A DNA stretch of 64,000 nucleotides from Bacteroidia bacterium. Its GTDB lineage: Bacteria; Bacteroidota; Bacteroidia; Chitinophagales; Chitinophagaceae. The translations under genes and the position numbers were made by a program. Numbering within the stretch: position 1 is the stretch's first letter; every line of letters begins with the position of its first letter. Positions 9,821 through 20,592 of this stretch are shown here, piece by piece. The stretch spans positions 1-64,000 of the forward strand of contig JAUHYD010000001.1 in NCBI GenBank assembly GCA_030426665.1. Reading direction: 5' to 3'. Under the pieces are notes generated by a model that worked only from the letters and a program-made list of their open reading frames with translations, was not told where the DNA came from and ran no database searches.

Positions 9821-10819
9821 ATGAGAAAGATTGCGCTCATTTCGCTATTACTGAATTCATATCTGGCACCTGCCCAGTATGCTCCCCAGGCAGGCCTTGC
9901 CGGCAGTACAGCTGTTAGTGCAAGCAGTAGCGACATTGTAGGGTGGGCCTCTGGGTGCATTGTCAACAGAGGCTACATAGACATTGCTAATCAATCGCTG
10001 GGATATGTAACAGGCGGCGACGCATCGAACGGTGTTGGCGCATCAGATGGCGCAGTGGTAAGTTTAGGCGATAGCGGAGTAGCCGTACTTTCCTTCCCCT
10101 CAGCTATATATAACGGTCCCGGCCCGGACTTCGCGGTATTTGAAAATGGATTCATCGACCCGGCCAACCCTTCTGCTGCATTCCTGGAACTTGCCTTTGT
10201 GGAAGTAAGTTCAGACGGCATTAACTATTTCAGATTCCCATCACACTCCAATACCCCTACAAATACGCAAATACCCGGCTCCGGAGTATATATGGATGCC
10301 ACGCTGATCAATAATCTAGCCGGCAAATACATCTCCCATTTTGGCACTCCTTTTGACCTTGAAGAACTAAGTGGAATTTCCGAACTTGACATAGACAATA
10401 TCACCCACGTACGACTCATAGATGTTGTCGGTAGTACTACTACTCACACCACCTTCGACGATGCCGGAACAGTAATCAACGACCCCTACCCTACCAACTT
10501 TCCGACCGGTGGTTTCGACTTAGATGCAGTAGGAGTAATGCATCGGCATAGCACCATTATTAAATCGGAATTGGCACCGTTTGGGGTAAGTGTCTATCCT
10601 AACCCGGTAAAGGATCGGCTCTATATTTCTCTAAACAATAAAACGACGAATGAACTGCACCTCTCCCTAACATCCTCGGTGGGCCAGACAGTTTTACAGA
10701 GTACCATTAGCGGCGAACATGCAACAATAAACATAGCAGAGTACCCGGCGGGAATGTACTATCTTGCCATTACCGACACAAACGGAAAAAAATGGGTTGG
10801 AAAAATATTAAAATACTAG
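9821..10819 (+). CDS. Secreted surface protein with T9SS type A sorting domain, likely corrinoid-locus associated
   Basis: The track gives start 9785, but MRKIALISLLLNSYLAPAQ at 9821 is the better signal peptide. Ends with VSVYPNPVKDRLYISL...YPAGMYYLAITDTNGKKWVGKILKY. Confidence 0.8.
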   Translation: MRKIALISLLLNSYLAPAQYAPQAGLAGSTAVSASSSDIVGWASGCIVNRGYIDIANQSLGYVTGGDASNGVGASDGAVVSLGDSGVAVLSFPSAIYNGPGPDFAVFENGFIDPANPSAAFLELAFVEVSSDGINYFRFPSHSNTPTNTQIPGSGVYMDATLINNLAGKYISHFGTPFDLEELSGISELDIDNITHVRLIDVVGSTTTHTTFDDAGTVINDPYPTNFPTGGFDLDAVGVMHRHSTIIKSELAPFGVSVYPNPVKDRLYISLNNKTTNELHLSLTSSVGQTVLQSTISGEHATINIAEYPAGMYYLAITDTNGKKWVGKILKY

Positions 10820-11856
10820 CTCCATTCCTACTATTGTTGGCTTGCGTAAAAGACAAGCCCAACACCGTAACTTCAACCAACACAGCAAACGGCAATGTGT
10901 ATATTGTTTGTGAGGGCAATTTCGGTAATGGAGACGGAACACTCTATTCTTACAATTCAGAAACTGACAGTGTCTACAGCGACTTATTCCGTAACGCCAA
11001 CGCACAGCCTCTCGGCGATGTATTTCAGAGTATCAATAGAATAGGAGACAGCCTTTATTTGTGCATCAACAACTCAGACAAAATATTAGTATTAAACGCC
11101 CTTGACAAAAGCCTGAGTGGGGTAATAAGCCTACCTAAACCAAGGTATATATTGCCTGTTAGCAATACTGTTGCCTATGTGTCATCCCTCTATAACAACA
11201 AGGTATACATCATTAATCCAAAAACAATACAAATAACAGGAACAGTAAGCCAGCCATACATCAATACTGAGGGCTTGTGTCTGAACGCCGGCACTATCTA
11301 TATAGCTGTTTGGGATACTTCCTGCAGCCAGATCTATGCTACAGATGCATTTTCAAACAGCATTTCGAAAACTATCAACATCAATAGCTTTGCCCCCCAC
11401 GATGTGCTCATTGACAAAGAACAAATGCTATGGGTACTGTCAGGAAATCCTACCAAAGGACGACCATCAGCGCTATATCGCATAGATCCGTCAACAGGAA
11501 ATATTCTTAAAGAATACAAATTCGACTCAGAAACAGACGCGATAAAACCGGTGTTTAATGCGACAAAAGACACACTTTACTTTATCGCGGTAAAATATGA
11601 TGGCACAACAAAAAATAACGGCATTTACCGAATGAATATTTCGGCCAATGAATTGCCATCCGCCCCATTTGTACAAGCAGAAAAATATCAGTACTTCTGG
11701 GCGCTTGGCATTGCACCGTCTTCCGGATATATTTATGTCGGAGACCCGAAAGGATTCACACAAAAAGGGGTTGTAACAATCTACAAACAAGATGGCACAA
11801 TATTTAAAACATTCAAAACGGGAGTAGGGCCGGGACAATTCTACTTCAGCGAATAA
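10792..11856 (+). CDS. YncE/DUF5074-like beta-propeller lipoprotein, BtuG-like
   Basis: Lipobox (LLLLACVKDKP). Propeller-type repeats (NVYIVCEGNFGNGDGTLYSYN..., YILPVSNTVAYVSSLYNNKVYIINPKT...). It lies directly upstream of the TonB receptor in the riboswitch operon and overlaps the previous CDS by 28 nt. Confidence 0.75.
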   Translation: MGWKNIKILAPFLLLLACVKDKPNTVTSTNTANGNVYIVCEGNFGNGDGTLYSYNSETDSVYSDLFRNANAQPLGDVFQSINRIGDSLYLCINNSDKILVLNALDKSLSGVISLPKPRYILPVSNTVAYVSSLYNNKVYIINPKTIQITGTVSQPYINTEGLCLNAGTIYIAVWDTSCSQIYATDAFSNSISKTININSFAPHDVLIDKEQMLWVLSGNPTKGRPSALYRIDPSTGNILKEYKFDSETDAIKPVFNATKDTLYFIAVKYDGTTKNNGIYRMNISANELPSAPFVQAEKYQYFWALGIAPSSGYIYVGDPKGFTQKGVVTIYKQDGTIFKTFKTGVGPGQFYFSE

Positions 11857-11866
11857 CTGCCTGCCC

Positions 11867-13789
11867 ATGCGCAAAAAAGCAAACATACCGCCGCTGGCCC
11901 ATTCGTGCTTTCTCCTTTGCCTGAGCATTTTTACGACCATCGCATGCCGGGGGCAGGTACATCACGATACGTTAATGTCCGTGGACATCAGAGCTAAGAA
12001 AAAAGTGTCATCGGAGGCACGTCTGGATGTATTTTCTTCCGGCCAAAAAATCAGTAGTATAGACAGTACAACCCTTCAGCAATACAGCAATCAAAGTATA
12101 GCGAATTTGATATCGCAACAACTACCGGTATTCGTAAAGTCGTACAGCTTTAACGGCCTGGCAACGGTATCATTCCGCGGGGCGTCTGCAGCGCAGTCGC
12201 AAGTAATGTGGAACGGGGTACCAATCCGAAATGCAGCACTTGGTGTTGCAGATATTTCCACCTTGCCCGTACTCTTTGCAAACAAAGTAAATGTTGTGTA
12301 TGGCAGCTCCGGCGCACTATACGGCAGCGGAAATATTGGTGGTGCTTTACTTATAGAAAGCGAAAAAGCAATTTTTGACACCGGGCATAGAAGCCTGTCT
12401 GGGAGTTTCGGCACCGGAAGTTTCAATCAGTTTTCCGGCAGCATAAAAGGGGCCATCTCAAGAAAAAAATGGTATCTATCTGCAAATGCATTTACACAAA
12501 CTGCACAAAACAATTACCCCTACAAAACGTCGTCCGGGAGCGAACAGAAAATGCAAAATGGACGATTACAAAGTGTATCTGGAATGATGAAGACCGCTTA
12601 CAAACTTGACAACAATAACGTCGTTGACATCAACCTCTGGTACCAGCAATACGCCCGACAAATACCACCTGCTTTATTTGAACCTTATTCTGTAAAACAC
12701 CAGGAAGACAATTCATTCCGCACAGTGGCAAAATGGACACATAATGCCACGAGACATAACTTGTATGCAAAGGCATCGTTTATCTCAGACTTGATAAAGT
12801 ATGAAGACTCTTCCGTTCAACTTAGCACGTCCAACCAGGTACATCAGTATTATATTGAGACAGGCTGGAAGCAAATATTAGGCAATAATACACAACTGCT
12901 CGTTTTCACGCCTGTTCAGTTGTCGGCCCTGCCGAATGGCGTGGATTCACAAAAGCAAACACGCTTTGCTTTGGCTACTGCACTTAACCGGAAATTCGCA
13001 AACAAGAAGGTTGATTTGTCTGTGCAGGCACGTGCCGAATTAATTAATAACACCAAGATATTCTTACCCGGATTTGGACTCTCTTATCGCATTGCTGAGT
13101 GGCTCGGTTTGCGAGGAAATATACAACGTACTTATAGGGCGCCATCGCTTAATGAGCTATATTACTTCCCTGGTGGCAACACAAACCTCAAACCTGAAAA
13201 TGGCTGGAGCGGCGATATGGGTTATAGGGCGACGGCACACTCAGGGAAACTGTCTTTTATTCACGACCTCAGCGCATTCTCTCGTAACATTAACGACTGG
13301 ATTGTATGGCTGGGAGGCGCTGTATGGACACCCCATAATCTGGCAAAAGTTCACAGCAGGGGGGTAGAAACTGAAAACAGGATTGCGTACAAAACAGGGA
13401 ATTGGCGCATCAACCTTTCCGTTAATACTTCCTACATTCTCTCAACAACCACCGCAAGCTATGTGATTGATGACGCATCAATAGGCAAACAAATTCCATA
13501 TGCGCCTCGCTACAATGGGCGATTAATTCTGGGGGTAAACTTCAAGCAGCTTTACGTAAGCTACAACCACTCCTACACAGGCTACCGATTTATTACTACT
13601 GACGAATCTGCCTATCTTGAACCCTATCAGACCGGCAATATACTTGCCGCGTATACATTTGACATTAACAAAATAAAGCTACAGTTGAATGCTCAATACA
13701 ACAACATCTACGGAGCGAACTATAGCGTAGCGGGATTTCGCCCTATGCCGCTGTCTAACTGGATTACAGGGATAAGAATCACGCTTTGA
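11867..13789 (+). CDS. btuB-like: TonB-dependent outer-membrane receptor, BtuB-like
   Basis: Plug domain (TVSFRGASAAQSQVMWNGVPIRNAALGVADISTLPVLFANKVNVVYGSSGALYGSGNIGGALLIES) and C-terminal beta-barrel. Last gene of the cobalamin-riboswitch operon. Confidence 0.88.
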   Translation: MRKKANIPPLAHSCFLLCLSIFTTIACRGQVHHDTLMSVDIRAKKKVSSEARLDVFSSGQKISSIDSTTLQQYSNQSIANLISQQLPVFVKSYSFNGLATVSFRGASAAQSQVMWNGVPIRNAALGVADISTLPVLFANKVNVVYGSSGALYGSGNIGGALLIESEKAIFDTGHRSLSGSFGTGSFNQFSGSIKGAISRKKWYLSANAFTQTAQNNYPYKTSSGSEQKMQNGRLQSVSGMMKTAYKLDNNNVVDINLWYQQYARQIPPALFEPYSVKHQEDNSFRTVAKWTHNATRHNLYAKASFISDLIKYEDSSVQLSTSNQVHQYYIETGWKQILGNNTQLLVFTPVQLSALPNGVDSQKQTRFALATALNRKFANKKVDLSVQARAELINNTKIFLPGFGLSYRIAEWLGLRGNIQRTYRAPSLNELYYFPGGNTNLKPENGWSGDMGYRATAHSGKLSFIHDLSAFSRNINDWIVWLGGAVWTPHNLAKVHSRGVETENRIAYKTGNWRINLSVNTSYILSTTTASYVIDDASIGKQIPYAPRYNGRLILGVNFKQLYVSYNHSYTGYRFITTDESAYLEPYQTGNILAAYTFDINKIKLQLNAQYNNIYGANYSVAGFRPMPLSNWITGIRITL

Positions 13790-13883
13790 CCGGCTACCAA
13801 CCGCCCGCTCATAAAATACTTTTACTGACGTGGGTGATAAATTCCTCTTTACGGTATTAACCTATGTCCTAACTTTGTATAAG

Positions 13884-14429
13884 ATGCCACATTTGACCGA
13901 TGAAGTACTACTGTTGCAGTTGAGAAATGAAGTTCGTAATGCATACGACCTTCTCTACTCTGAGTATTTCCCTTCTGTCATGAAGCATATTCTTCAAAAC
14001 TCCGGAAGCAATGAGGATGCAGAGGACATCTTTCATGATACTGTACTTATCTTCCTGCAAAAAATCAGGCAACCGGAATTTGTACTTACCTCTTCGCTAA
14101 AAACATACCTGTTTGCTATCGCGAGAAATCTCTGGCTGAAAAAGCTAAAGAAAGACAAACAGCTGCCCACGAGCGCTCTTCCGGAGCATGTTCCGTTTGT
14201 CGATGATTATGATGGTACCATTGACAGCTCATACAAGGTCGACATTTTGCTGACACGCATAACGCTGCATTGTCGCAGGGTTATTAAAGCAATCTTCATC
14301 TATAGGGTATCAATGGAATCATTAATGCAAAAGATGGGCTGGAAAAACAGGCACACCGCTGCCAACCAGCAATACAAATGCATCCAACAAATGAAACGCG
14401 AACGCGCGCTTGACCCCGAATTGCAATAA
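13884..14429 (+). CDS. ECF-type RNA polymerase sigma factor
   Basis: NEDAEDIFHDTVLIFLQKI...LKTYLFAIARNLWLKKLKK is sigma region 2-like. ATG at 13884 preferred over GTG at 13830. Confidence 0.75.
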   Translation: MPHLTDEVLLLQLRNEVRNAYDLLYSEYFPSVMKHILQNSGSNEDAEDIFHDTVLIFLQKIRQPEFVLTSSLKTYLFAIARNLWLKKLKKDKQLPTSALPEHVPFVDDYDGTIDSSYKVDILLTRITLHCRRVIKAIFIYRVSMESLMQKMGWKNRHTAANQQYKCIQQMKRERALDPELQ

Positions 14430-14541
14430 GGCTGCAACAGCGGCCACAGGTACTTCATGCATCTTTTCGTCAAGCATTGTCTGCCGAACAATTCGCAGCC
14501 ATAAATCTGAATCTAATATTACGTAAACTAAACAATGAATA

Positions 14542-15078
14542 ATGAAATTATCAGCAACACAACCGGCTCCACTATTTATTGCCGAAGATTATAAGGGCAA
14601 CAAAATCGACCTGGAATCGTACCGGGGACGACCCGTATTACTTTGCTTTCACAGGTTTGTCGGATGTCCGGTGTGCAACCTTCGCTTTCATCAGTTGGAG
14701 TCAGAGGCCACATATTTCAAATCAAAAAATCTTGCACTGATTTCAATATTTGAGAGCAGCACAGAGCATATCAAAAAATACGCTCAGGGAGATAGTTTCT
14801 ATTCGACACTAATAGGAGATAAGGAAGAACGCATTTACGGCATTTATGGCGTAGAAAGGAGCATGGGAAAGGTATTTAAGGGAATGTTTAAAGGAGGAGC
14901 AGGCAAGGCGATGCGTGGCATTAAACTTTTCAAGCAAAGAGTATCCATCGATGGACCGCTTGACCGTATCAGCGCAGACTTCCTAATTGACAATAATGGC
15001 ATCCTGCTTGCTTCCTATTATAGCAAACATATGGGCGACAACTTGCCGGTGGCAACTATCAAATCGCTAATGGACTAA
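14542..15078 (+). CDS. Peroxiredoxin-like (AhpC/TSA) protein
   Basis: PAPLFIAEDYKGNKIDLESYRGRPVLLCFHRFVGCPVCNLRFHQLE; redoxin fold with a CPVC motif. Confidence 0.82.
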   Translation: MKLSATQPAPLFIAEDYKGNKIDLESYRGRPVLLCFHRFVGCPVCNLRFHQLESEATYFKSKNLALISIFESSTEHIKKYAQGDSFYSTLIGDKEERIYGIYGVERSMGKVFKGMFKGGAGKAMRGIKLFKQRVSIDGPLDRISADFLIDNNGILLASYYSKHMGDNLPVATIKSLMD

Positions 15079-15110
15079 ACTCGAGACAATCAGAAACATT
15101 TCAAAAGTAA

Positions 15111-15140
15111 AAAGGCGACTACCCGAAGATAGTCGCCTTT
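15111..15140. terminator. Bidirectional hairpin terminator between convergent genes
   Basis: aaaggcgacta-cccgaaga-tagtcgccttt followed by tttgtttt. Confidence 0.8.
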
Positions 15141-15165
15141 TTGTTTTAGTATTTATGCGTTGTTA

Positions 15166-16971
15166 TTACTCAACATTTAACCGCATAACAGCACGTCTGT
15201 TTTCTGCTCTGCCTTCTTCAGTGTCATTGCTTGCAGCAGGGTCTTTCTCGCCATGGCCAACAACTTTAATTCTTGAACCATCTGCACCCATATCAACCAA
15301 TTGCTGCTTAACAGCATTTGCTCTTCTTAGCGACAAACGCTTGTTGTAAGATGTTCTTCCTCTTGAGTCAGCATGACCATGAATCACTACAATTGCATTC
15401 GCATCGTCAGCCAGCGTCTTAACCGCTACTTCAAGTACAGGCATTGATGACTCCTGAACAACAGTTTTGTTGGTTTCAAACAAGATAGGAGTCGACAACG
15501 GTACAGCAGGAGGCGGAGGTAACGGACATCCGTTATTGCTTGCAGGACCTGCCACGGTAGGACACTCATCTTTATCGTCAGAAATGCCATCACCATCTGT
15601 GTCAGGACATCCTTTGAACTTAGCCAATCCCGCTTCGTCAGGGCAAGCATCCTTCTTATCCGTTATTCCATCACCATCACGGTCAGGGCAACCATTCATT
15701 CCTTTAGAACCTTTCTCGTATGGACACTCATCTTCCTTATCAGGAATTCCATCTCCGTCAGAATCAGGACAACCATGGAAAGCAGGAAGACCTGCAACGG
15801 TACGGCAAGAATCCTCAGAATCCTGAATGCCGTCTTTGTCTGTATCCGGACATCCTTCAAATTGCTCAAGTCCCCATACATCAGGACACTTGTCATGTTT
15901 ATTCGGAATACCATCGCCGTCAGTATCTTTAAGCTTACCAAACAAGAAGCGAACACCAACGCTACCACCAAACGACTGCACTATATTAGATGATACGTTG
16001 TTCAGCGATGAACTATATTCCATGTTGGTGTTCATTAGCGCATAGTTGCTTACATTATCATTCTTGAAAGACTGATACATGTAATACACTCCGAAATTGA
16101 AAGCAAATTTATCCGACAGGTACCAGCTTAAAGCAGGACGTACTAAGAAACCTATCGAGCCGGTTGTATAAGACACATCGCTCTTAGAATTTGTAGGCTT
16201 TTGAGACAACCCTACATTATATCCTGCGTCACGCTGTTGTTGAAACAGTGTATTTATGTCTACTCCGGGTTGGTGAGTAGCAAGCGCATTCCGTGTAATC
16301 AAATCAGACGTCGGAGAAAAACCGGGATCTGTATCATAAACTGTTGCACCACCATTAGTACCATCCGACCCTGTGTATTTGTATACTGCTTCATAGTCAA
16401 AATTGCCATTCATTGTGGTTGTATTCTTCATCTGAAGATTAATAACCGGACCTGCATCAGCAGTAAATCCTAAACTCTTAGAGAACCTGTATTTGTACTT
16501 CAGCAATATCGGTAAATTAAGGTTGGTGATTTTCACCGACTCCTTAACATTGTTACCGGTTATCAACTGACGATAAACATCATTGTCAGCATCAGTTGCC
16601 TGATACTCAACATGATAGTTATCCAAAGAGAAGTCACCTTGCTGGGACAAATACATAAATCCGAGACCTACGCCCCAATGGCATTTAGGACCGAAAAAGT
16701 ACCCAATCTGAGCATCGAAACCAAAGGAACTACCTTTATCAAACGACAAGTTACCTGTATTGAGATTCAAACCATTCAGATAGCCGGAAGTAGACGTACC
16801 TGTGGTCGGGTCTTGCGTCATAATACCACCCAAAGCGTTCACATCAATGAACCATCTGGACAAGTCTGCATCTGTAGTATAGTCTGCCGACATCTTTTTC
16901 TCAGTAGTTTTCTGCGCTATTGAAGAAAACGCTACAGAAGCTGCGATAAACAAGAAAAATATCTTTTTCAT
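15166..16971 (-). CDS. OmpA-family protein with N-terminal beta-barrel and thrombospondin type-3 repeats
   Basis: DTDGDGIPNKHDKCPDVWGLEQFEGCPD repeats, then an OmpA C-terminal domain (VIHGHADSRGRTSYNKRLSLRRANAVKQQLVDMGADGSRIKVVGHGEKDP). Confidence 0.92.
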   Translation of the reverse strand: MKKIFFLFIAASVAFSSIAQKTTEKKMSADYTTDADLSRWFIDVNALGGIMTQDPTTGTSTSGYLNGLNLNTGNLSFDKGSSFGFDAQIGYFFGPKCHWGVGLGFMYLSQQGDFSLDNYHVEYQATDADNDVYRQLITGNNVKESVKITNLNLPILLKYKYRFSKSLGFTADAGPVINLQMKNTTTMNGNFDYEAVYKYTGSDGTNGGATVYDTDPGFSPTSDLITRNALATHQPGVDINTLFQQQRDAGYNVGLSQKPTNSKSDVSYTTGSIGFLVRPALSWYLSDKFAFNFGVYYMYQSFKNDNVSNYALMNTNMEYSSSLNNVSSNIVQSFGGSVGVRFLFGKLKDTDGDGIPNKHDKCPDVWGLEQFEGCPDTDKDGIQDSEDSCRTVAGLPAFHGCPDSDGDGIPDKEDECPYEKGSKGMNGCPDRDGDGITDKKDACPDEAGLAKFKGCPDTDGDGISDDKDECPTVAGPASNNGCPLPPPPAVPLSTPILFETNKTVVQESSMPVLEVAVKTLADDANAIVVIHGHADSRGRTSYNKRLSLRRANAVKQQLVDMGADGSRIKVVGHGEKDPAASNDTEEGRAENRRAVMRLNVE

Positions 16972-16998
16972 TTATTCTATTTTAAGTATTTAAACGTA

Positions 16999-19900
16999 TT
17001 ATTTTTTTACAAACTTAGAAGCACCGATTTTCACACCTTCCATGTAGCACTCTACTATATAGATGCCTGAAGGCAATGATGCAACATTGATATCGGCTTT
17101 ATTATTCACTGTATTTGTATTAGCGATAACCTGGCCAAGCATATTCAACACTTCAATGTGAACATCACCTACTGCTTCTGTCGTCAATTCTACATTAATA
17201 GAATAGGTTGCTGGATTAGGGAAAATATTAACTGACGCTATATCATCATTAATATTGCTAACAACTCTTGGAGTATTATCCGCTGGTTTGTTGTAATACG
17301 CTTTTCTCATGCAGTCGCCAGAGTTAACCATTACCCAGTAATGCTTACCGCTGAAATCAGGTGTACTGTTAAAGTAACTCTGCCCTGTCTCACCATCCAT
17401 AACTACTGAATCAAGAGTTATAGCATCATCATATCCCCACTGAAAATCCTTAACATCGTTACGCAAACAAATGAATTTACCTTTTCTGTATATCACTGCT
17501 GGCATTGGAGCGGTCGAACTATTTACATCAACAGTATATGAAGTTTTACCTACACAGCCCGTAGCGCCAATAGTAGAAGAAAGTGTTATTACAGCAGTAC
17601 CTGCAGTATTAAAGTTCACGATACTGTTTTGATTATCACTTCCTGTGGCATATATCTCCGCATTTTCGGCACTCCAGGTATAAGTAACTCCGGTAGCCGG
17701 CGCACTTTCTGCACCAAAGTTCTGGTACAGCGTTCCCTCACACAATGATGAAGGAGGCATAATACCTATAACCGGGGCTGCCGCTGCAGGTCTTACCGCA
17801 ACATTTACAGACTGTACATTTGTACACGAAGCTCCTACCGTTAGTGTGTATACGTATATCACGTTTATTGTACCTGTAGTGCTGTTAATCAAAGTCTCAT
17901 TAATAACTCCCGAATCAGCGGCAGACGTCGGTGATATTCCGGCAACAGCCGTACGACTCCATTCAAAACTCACAGCCGGATTGGTTTTAGTATCAGGATT
18001 GTAAACAAACGGCAAGTCAGAACAAGCACTATCAACCAATGCAGTTGGCAACAATTCAGGTGTTGGATGTACCAAAACATTTACCGTTTGCTCGTTAGAA
18101 CAGCCGTTTGCCGTAAGTGTATATATGTAAGCAACATTTACATTAGCGTAAGTTGTATTGTCCAGCACTTCATTTACAGCAAAGGTATCGTTACCGGCAA
18201 GTAATTCTATTCCACTAACATACGGACGACGCCATTTAGCACCAAATCCCACAGTAGCACAAGATGGAGTAAATGCAAATATTGTACTATCACAAATTGG
18301 AGTAACCGGCGAGTTAGTCAACTTAGGCCTTGGGTTAACAACAACTACTACACTCTCTGAGTTAGAACATCCATCTATGGTTGTAGTAAACTGATAAGTC
18401 ACTGCAACAGTAAATGATGCTGCACTTCTTAACCGCTCACTCGGGTTATTAGTACCACTTGCAGCAGGATTGGTTATGTTAGTAACCGCCGCACGTGACC
18501 ATGCATATGTAGCACCGGGGGTGTTGCTTCCGGGGTCGTAATCGAAGAAATTGCTATCACATATAGCAGGAGGTGTCAAGGTAGTGTTCAGCGTAGGTGT
18601 TGGGTTTACAGTAACCATTACTTGCTGAACGTTGCTACAACCATTCGCAGCCAGCGTGAAGTCATAAACAACCGTCATCTGCGTATCGGTAGTATTTGTA
18701 TGCCCCTCATGTACGGTGTCACCGCCCGTCGCATACGGACTTGAAATACCGGCGATTGCCATACGCTCCCATGATATGGTAGTACCTGCCGTAAGGCTGG
18801 CTGCACCATAGTCTAAAGTATCATTATTACAAATTGAAGAAAGAGTCAATGATGAACTTAATTTTGGTGTCGGATTAACAACTACCGACACAGTCTCCGT
18901 TGTCATACAACCGTTGATATGCAACGTATCTACATAATCCACAGTAATCGGATCAGGTGTACTGTTGAACAGCATTTCATTGATGTCATCAACACCACTG
19001 GCATCAGGATTAGTAATACCTGTAACCGATGCCCTGCTCCATGAATAAGTTACTCCGGGTGTTTGACTGTTTTGTAAAAATGAAAAAGTGTCGCCATCAC
19101 AAATTGTACCTACAAGCGGTGTAGGGAAAAGCGTTGGAGTAGGATTAACTGTTACGGTTACAAACTGTGAATTTGTACATCCGTTTGCTGTAAGAGTGTA
19201 AGTATAGGTAACTGCTACCGGATTTACAGTAGTATTGTCAAGACTTTCACTTATCGAAACTGAACCTGAGGTGCCTGCCCCGAAAATACCGAATACTGAC
19301 GGACGACTCCACATAAATGTGGTACCGGAAACCGCACTTGCAGCTGTATAATCGAATAAAGCGTTGTCGCAAATGTACCCTATAGTAGTATCACTACTCA
19401 ATGTTGGCGTTGGGTTTACAGTTATCACGAACGTATCCATTGCGCCAGAACATCCGTCAAGTTTAGGTGTTACGACTACCATAGCTTCCGTAGCGGAAGT
19501 TGTACTATTCATGGCAGTGAATGAAGCAATATCACCTATTCCGGTCGCTGCCAAACCAACTGAAGTATTATCGTTCGTCCAGTCAAAGGATGTTCCGATT
19601 AATGAACCGGAAAAGCTCACGGCTATAGTGGCGGAGTTATTACAAACGGTCTCATCAACCGTAGCATTTACGTCAGGTAATGGCTTAACCGTTACATATA
19701 TTGTCACAGTCTCCGTAATGTTGCCATCTGTAACGTCAACCATAAATGTATCTGCCCCGTCATACCCCATGTCCGGAGTATAGGTCATTCCCATTGGAAC
19801 AACTGTCGAGCCTGTGGTTGTATCACTGTACGCAACCGATAGCGTACCGTGCATAGGTGCTGTATTCTCACTCCACGTCAATGTATCTCCTACCGACGGA

Positions 19901-20124
19901 TCATCAACAGACAGAACGGTATTTATGTCATTGCTTCCTGAGCTGCTACAGACGGATATCGTGTTTGTTGGGCCGCCCGTGAATGTAAGGCCACTGGTCG
20001 GAGACGCAAAAGCAGGAATTCCGAATAGCAACATGCCCGCACACAGTACAGATTTCCCAAAAGACTTTAAGGCTTTTTTGTGGTTGCAGGCAACAGTTTG
20101 GAGATAAAAGTTTCTTAGCTTCAT
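16999..20124 (-). CDS. PKD/Ig-like repeat surface protein with T9SS type A sorting domain
   Basis: Repeated ...VTVNPTPTL...ICDxxxFxYxxxSxTxGxTYxWSRxxVxGI... units. C-terminus ASVNIFPNPATYSINVELT...LPSGIYIVECYMEGVKIGASKFVKK. ATG at 20124 is a better start than the 20154 in the track. Confidence 0.85.
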   Translation of the reverse strand: MKLRNFYLQTVACNHKKALKSFGKSVLCAGMLLFGIPAFASPTSGLTFTGGPTNTISVCSSSGSNDINTVLSVDDPSVGDTLTWSENTAPMHGTLSVAYSDTTTGSTVVPMGMTYTPDMGYDGADTFMVDVTDGNITETVTIYVTVKPLPDVNATVDETVCNNSATIAVSFSGSLIGTSFDWTNDNTSVGLAATGIGDIASFTAMNSTTSATEAMVVVTPKLDGCSGAMDTFVITVNPTPTLSSDTTIGYICDNALFDYTAASAVSGTTFMWSRPSVFGIFGAGTSGSVSISESLDNTTVNPVAVTYTYTLTANGCTNSQFVTVTVNPTPTLFPTPLVGTICDGDTFSFLQNSQTPGVTYSWSRASVTGITNPDASGVDDINEMLFNSTPDPITVDYVDTLHINGCMTTETVSVVVNPTPKLSSSLTLSSICNNDTLDYGAASLTAGTTISWERMAIAGISSPYATGGDTVHEGHTNTTDTQMTVVYDFTLAANGCSNVQQVMVTVNPTPTLNTTLTPPAICDSNFFDYDPGSNTPGATYAWSRAAVTNITNPAASGTNNPSERLRSAASFTVAVTYQFTTTIDGCSNSESVVVVVNPRPKLTNSPVTPICDSTIFAFTPSCATVGFGAKWRRPYVSGIELLAGNDTFAVNEVLDNTTYANVNVAYIYTLTANGCSNEQTVNVLVHPTPELLPTALVDSACSDLPFVYNPDTKTNPAVSFEWSRTAVAGISPTSAADSGVINETLINSTTGTINVIYVYTLTVGASCTNVQSVNVAVRPAAAAPVIGIMPPSSLCEGTLYQNFGAESAPATGVTYTWSAENAEIYATGSDNQNSIVNFNTAGTAVITLSSTIGATGCVGKTSYTVDVNSSTAPMPAVIYRKGKFICLRNDVKDFQWGYDDAITLDSVVMDGETGQSYFNSTPDFSGKHYWVMVNSGDCMRKAYYNKPADNTPRVVSNINDDIASVNIFPNPATYSINVELTTEAVGDVHIEVLNMLGQVIANTNTVNNKADINVASLPSGIYIVECYMEGVKIGASKFVKK

Positions 20125-20592
20125 AATATAAAAGATAAATCGGTTATTGTACACAATAAATCAATGGCAAAAATAGAATAAGTTATACAGACTAACTACT
20201 GTTTTTTAGAGAAAAACTTAATTTGTTGATTAATTGTACATTAACTCACCGATAAAATTTGTCTAATGTAATTCCGGCAAAAAACGCTAATCGAGCATTG
20301 TATTCAACCCGGTGATTCAAACAACATTGCATAATATTTCCTAATATACTACTTCCGTTCATTCATGCAAATATTTCGTTCTATTCGGACAACCAAACAA
20401 AAAAACCGAACTGACTTCAATGCAGGCAAGTAACAAAATGCAGTGTAGCGCATTGAATAATATCCACAAAGCGAATCTTTAATGGCTGCATAATAGAATT
20501 ATTGTTTGTTAAATATTTTACCATCTACCTTAATCTGCCGCAAAATGTAACGGAAGTTATTACTTTTGAAACTTGACTATTAAACGCCCCAC

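Noticed and set aside
15467-16045. Plus-strand Ser/Pro-rich ORFs opposite the OmpA/TSP3 gene
   Set aside because: Shadow ORFs generated by the Asp-rich TSP3 coding repeats.
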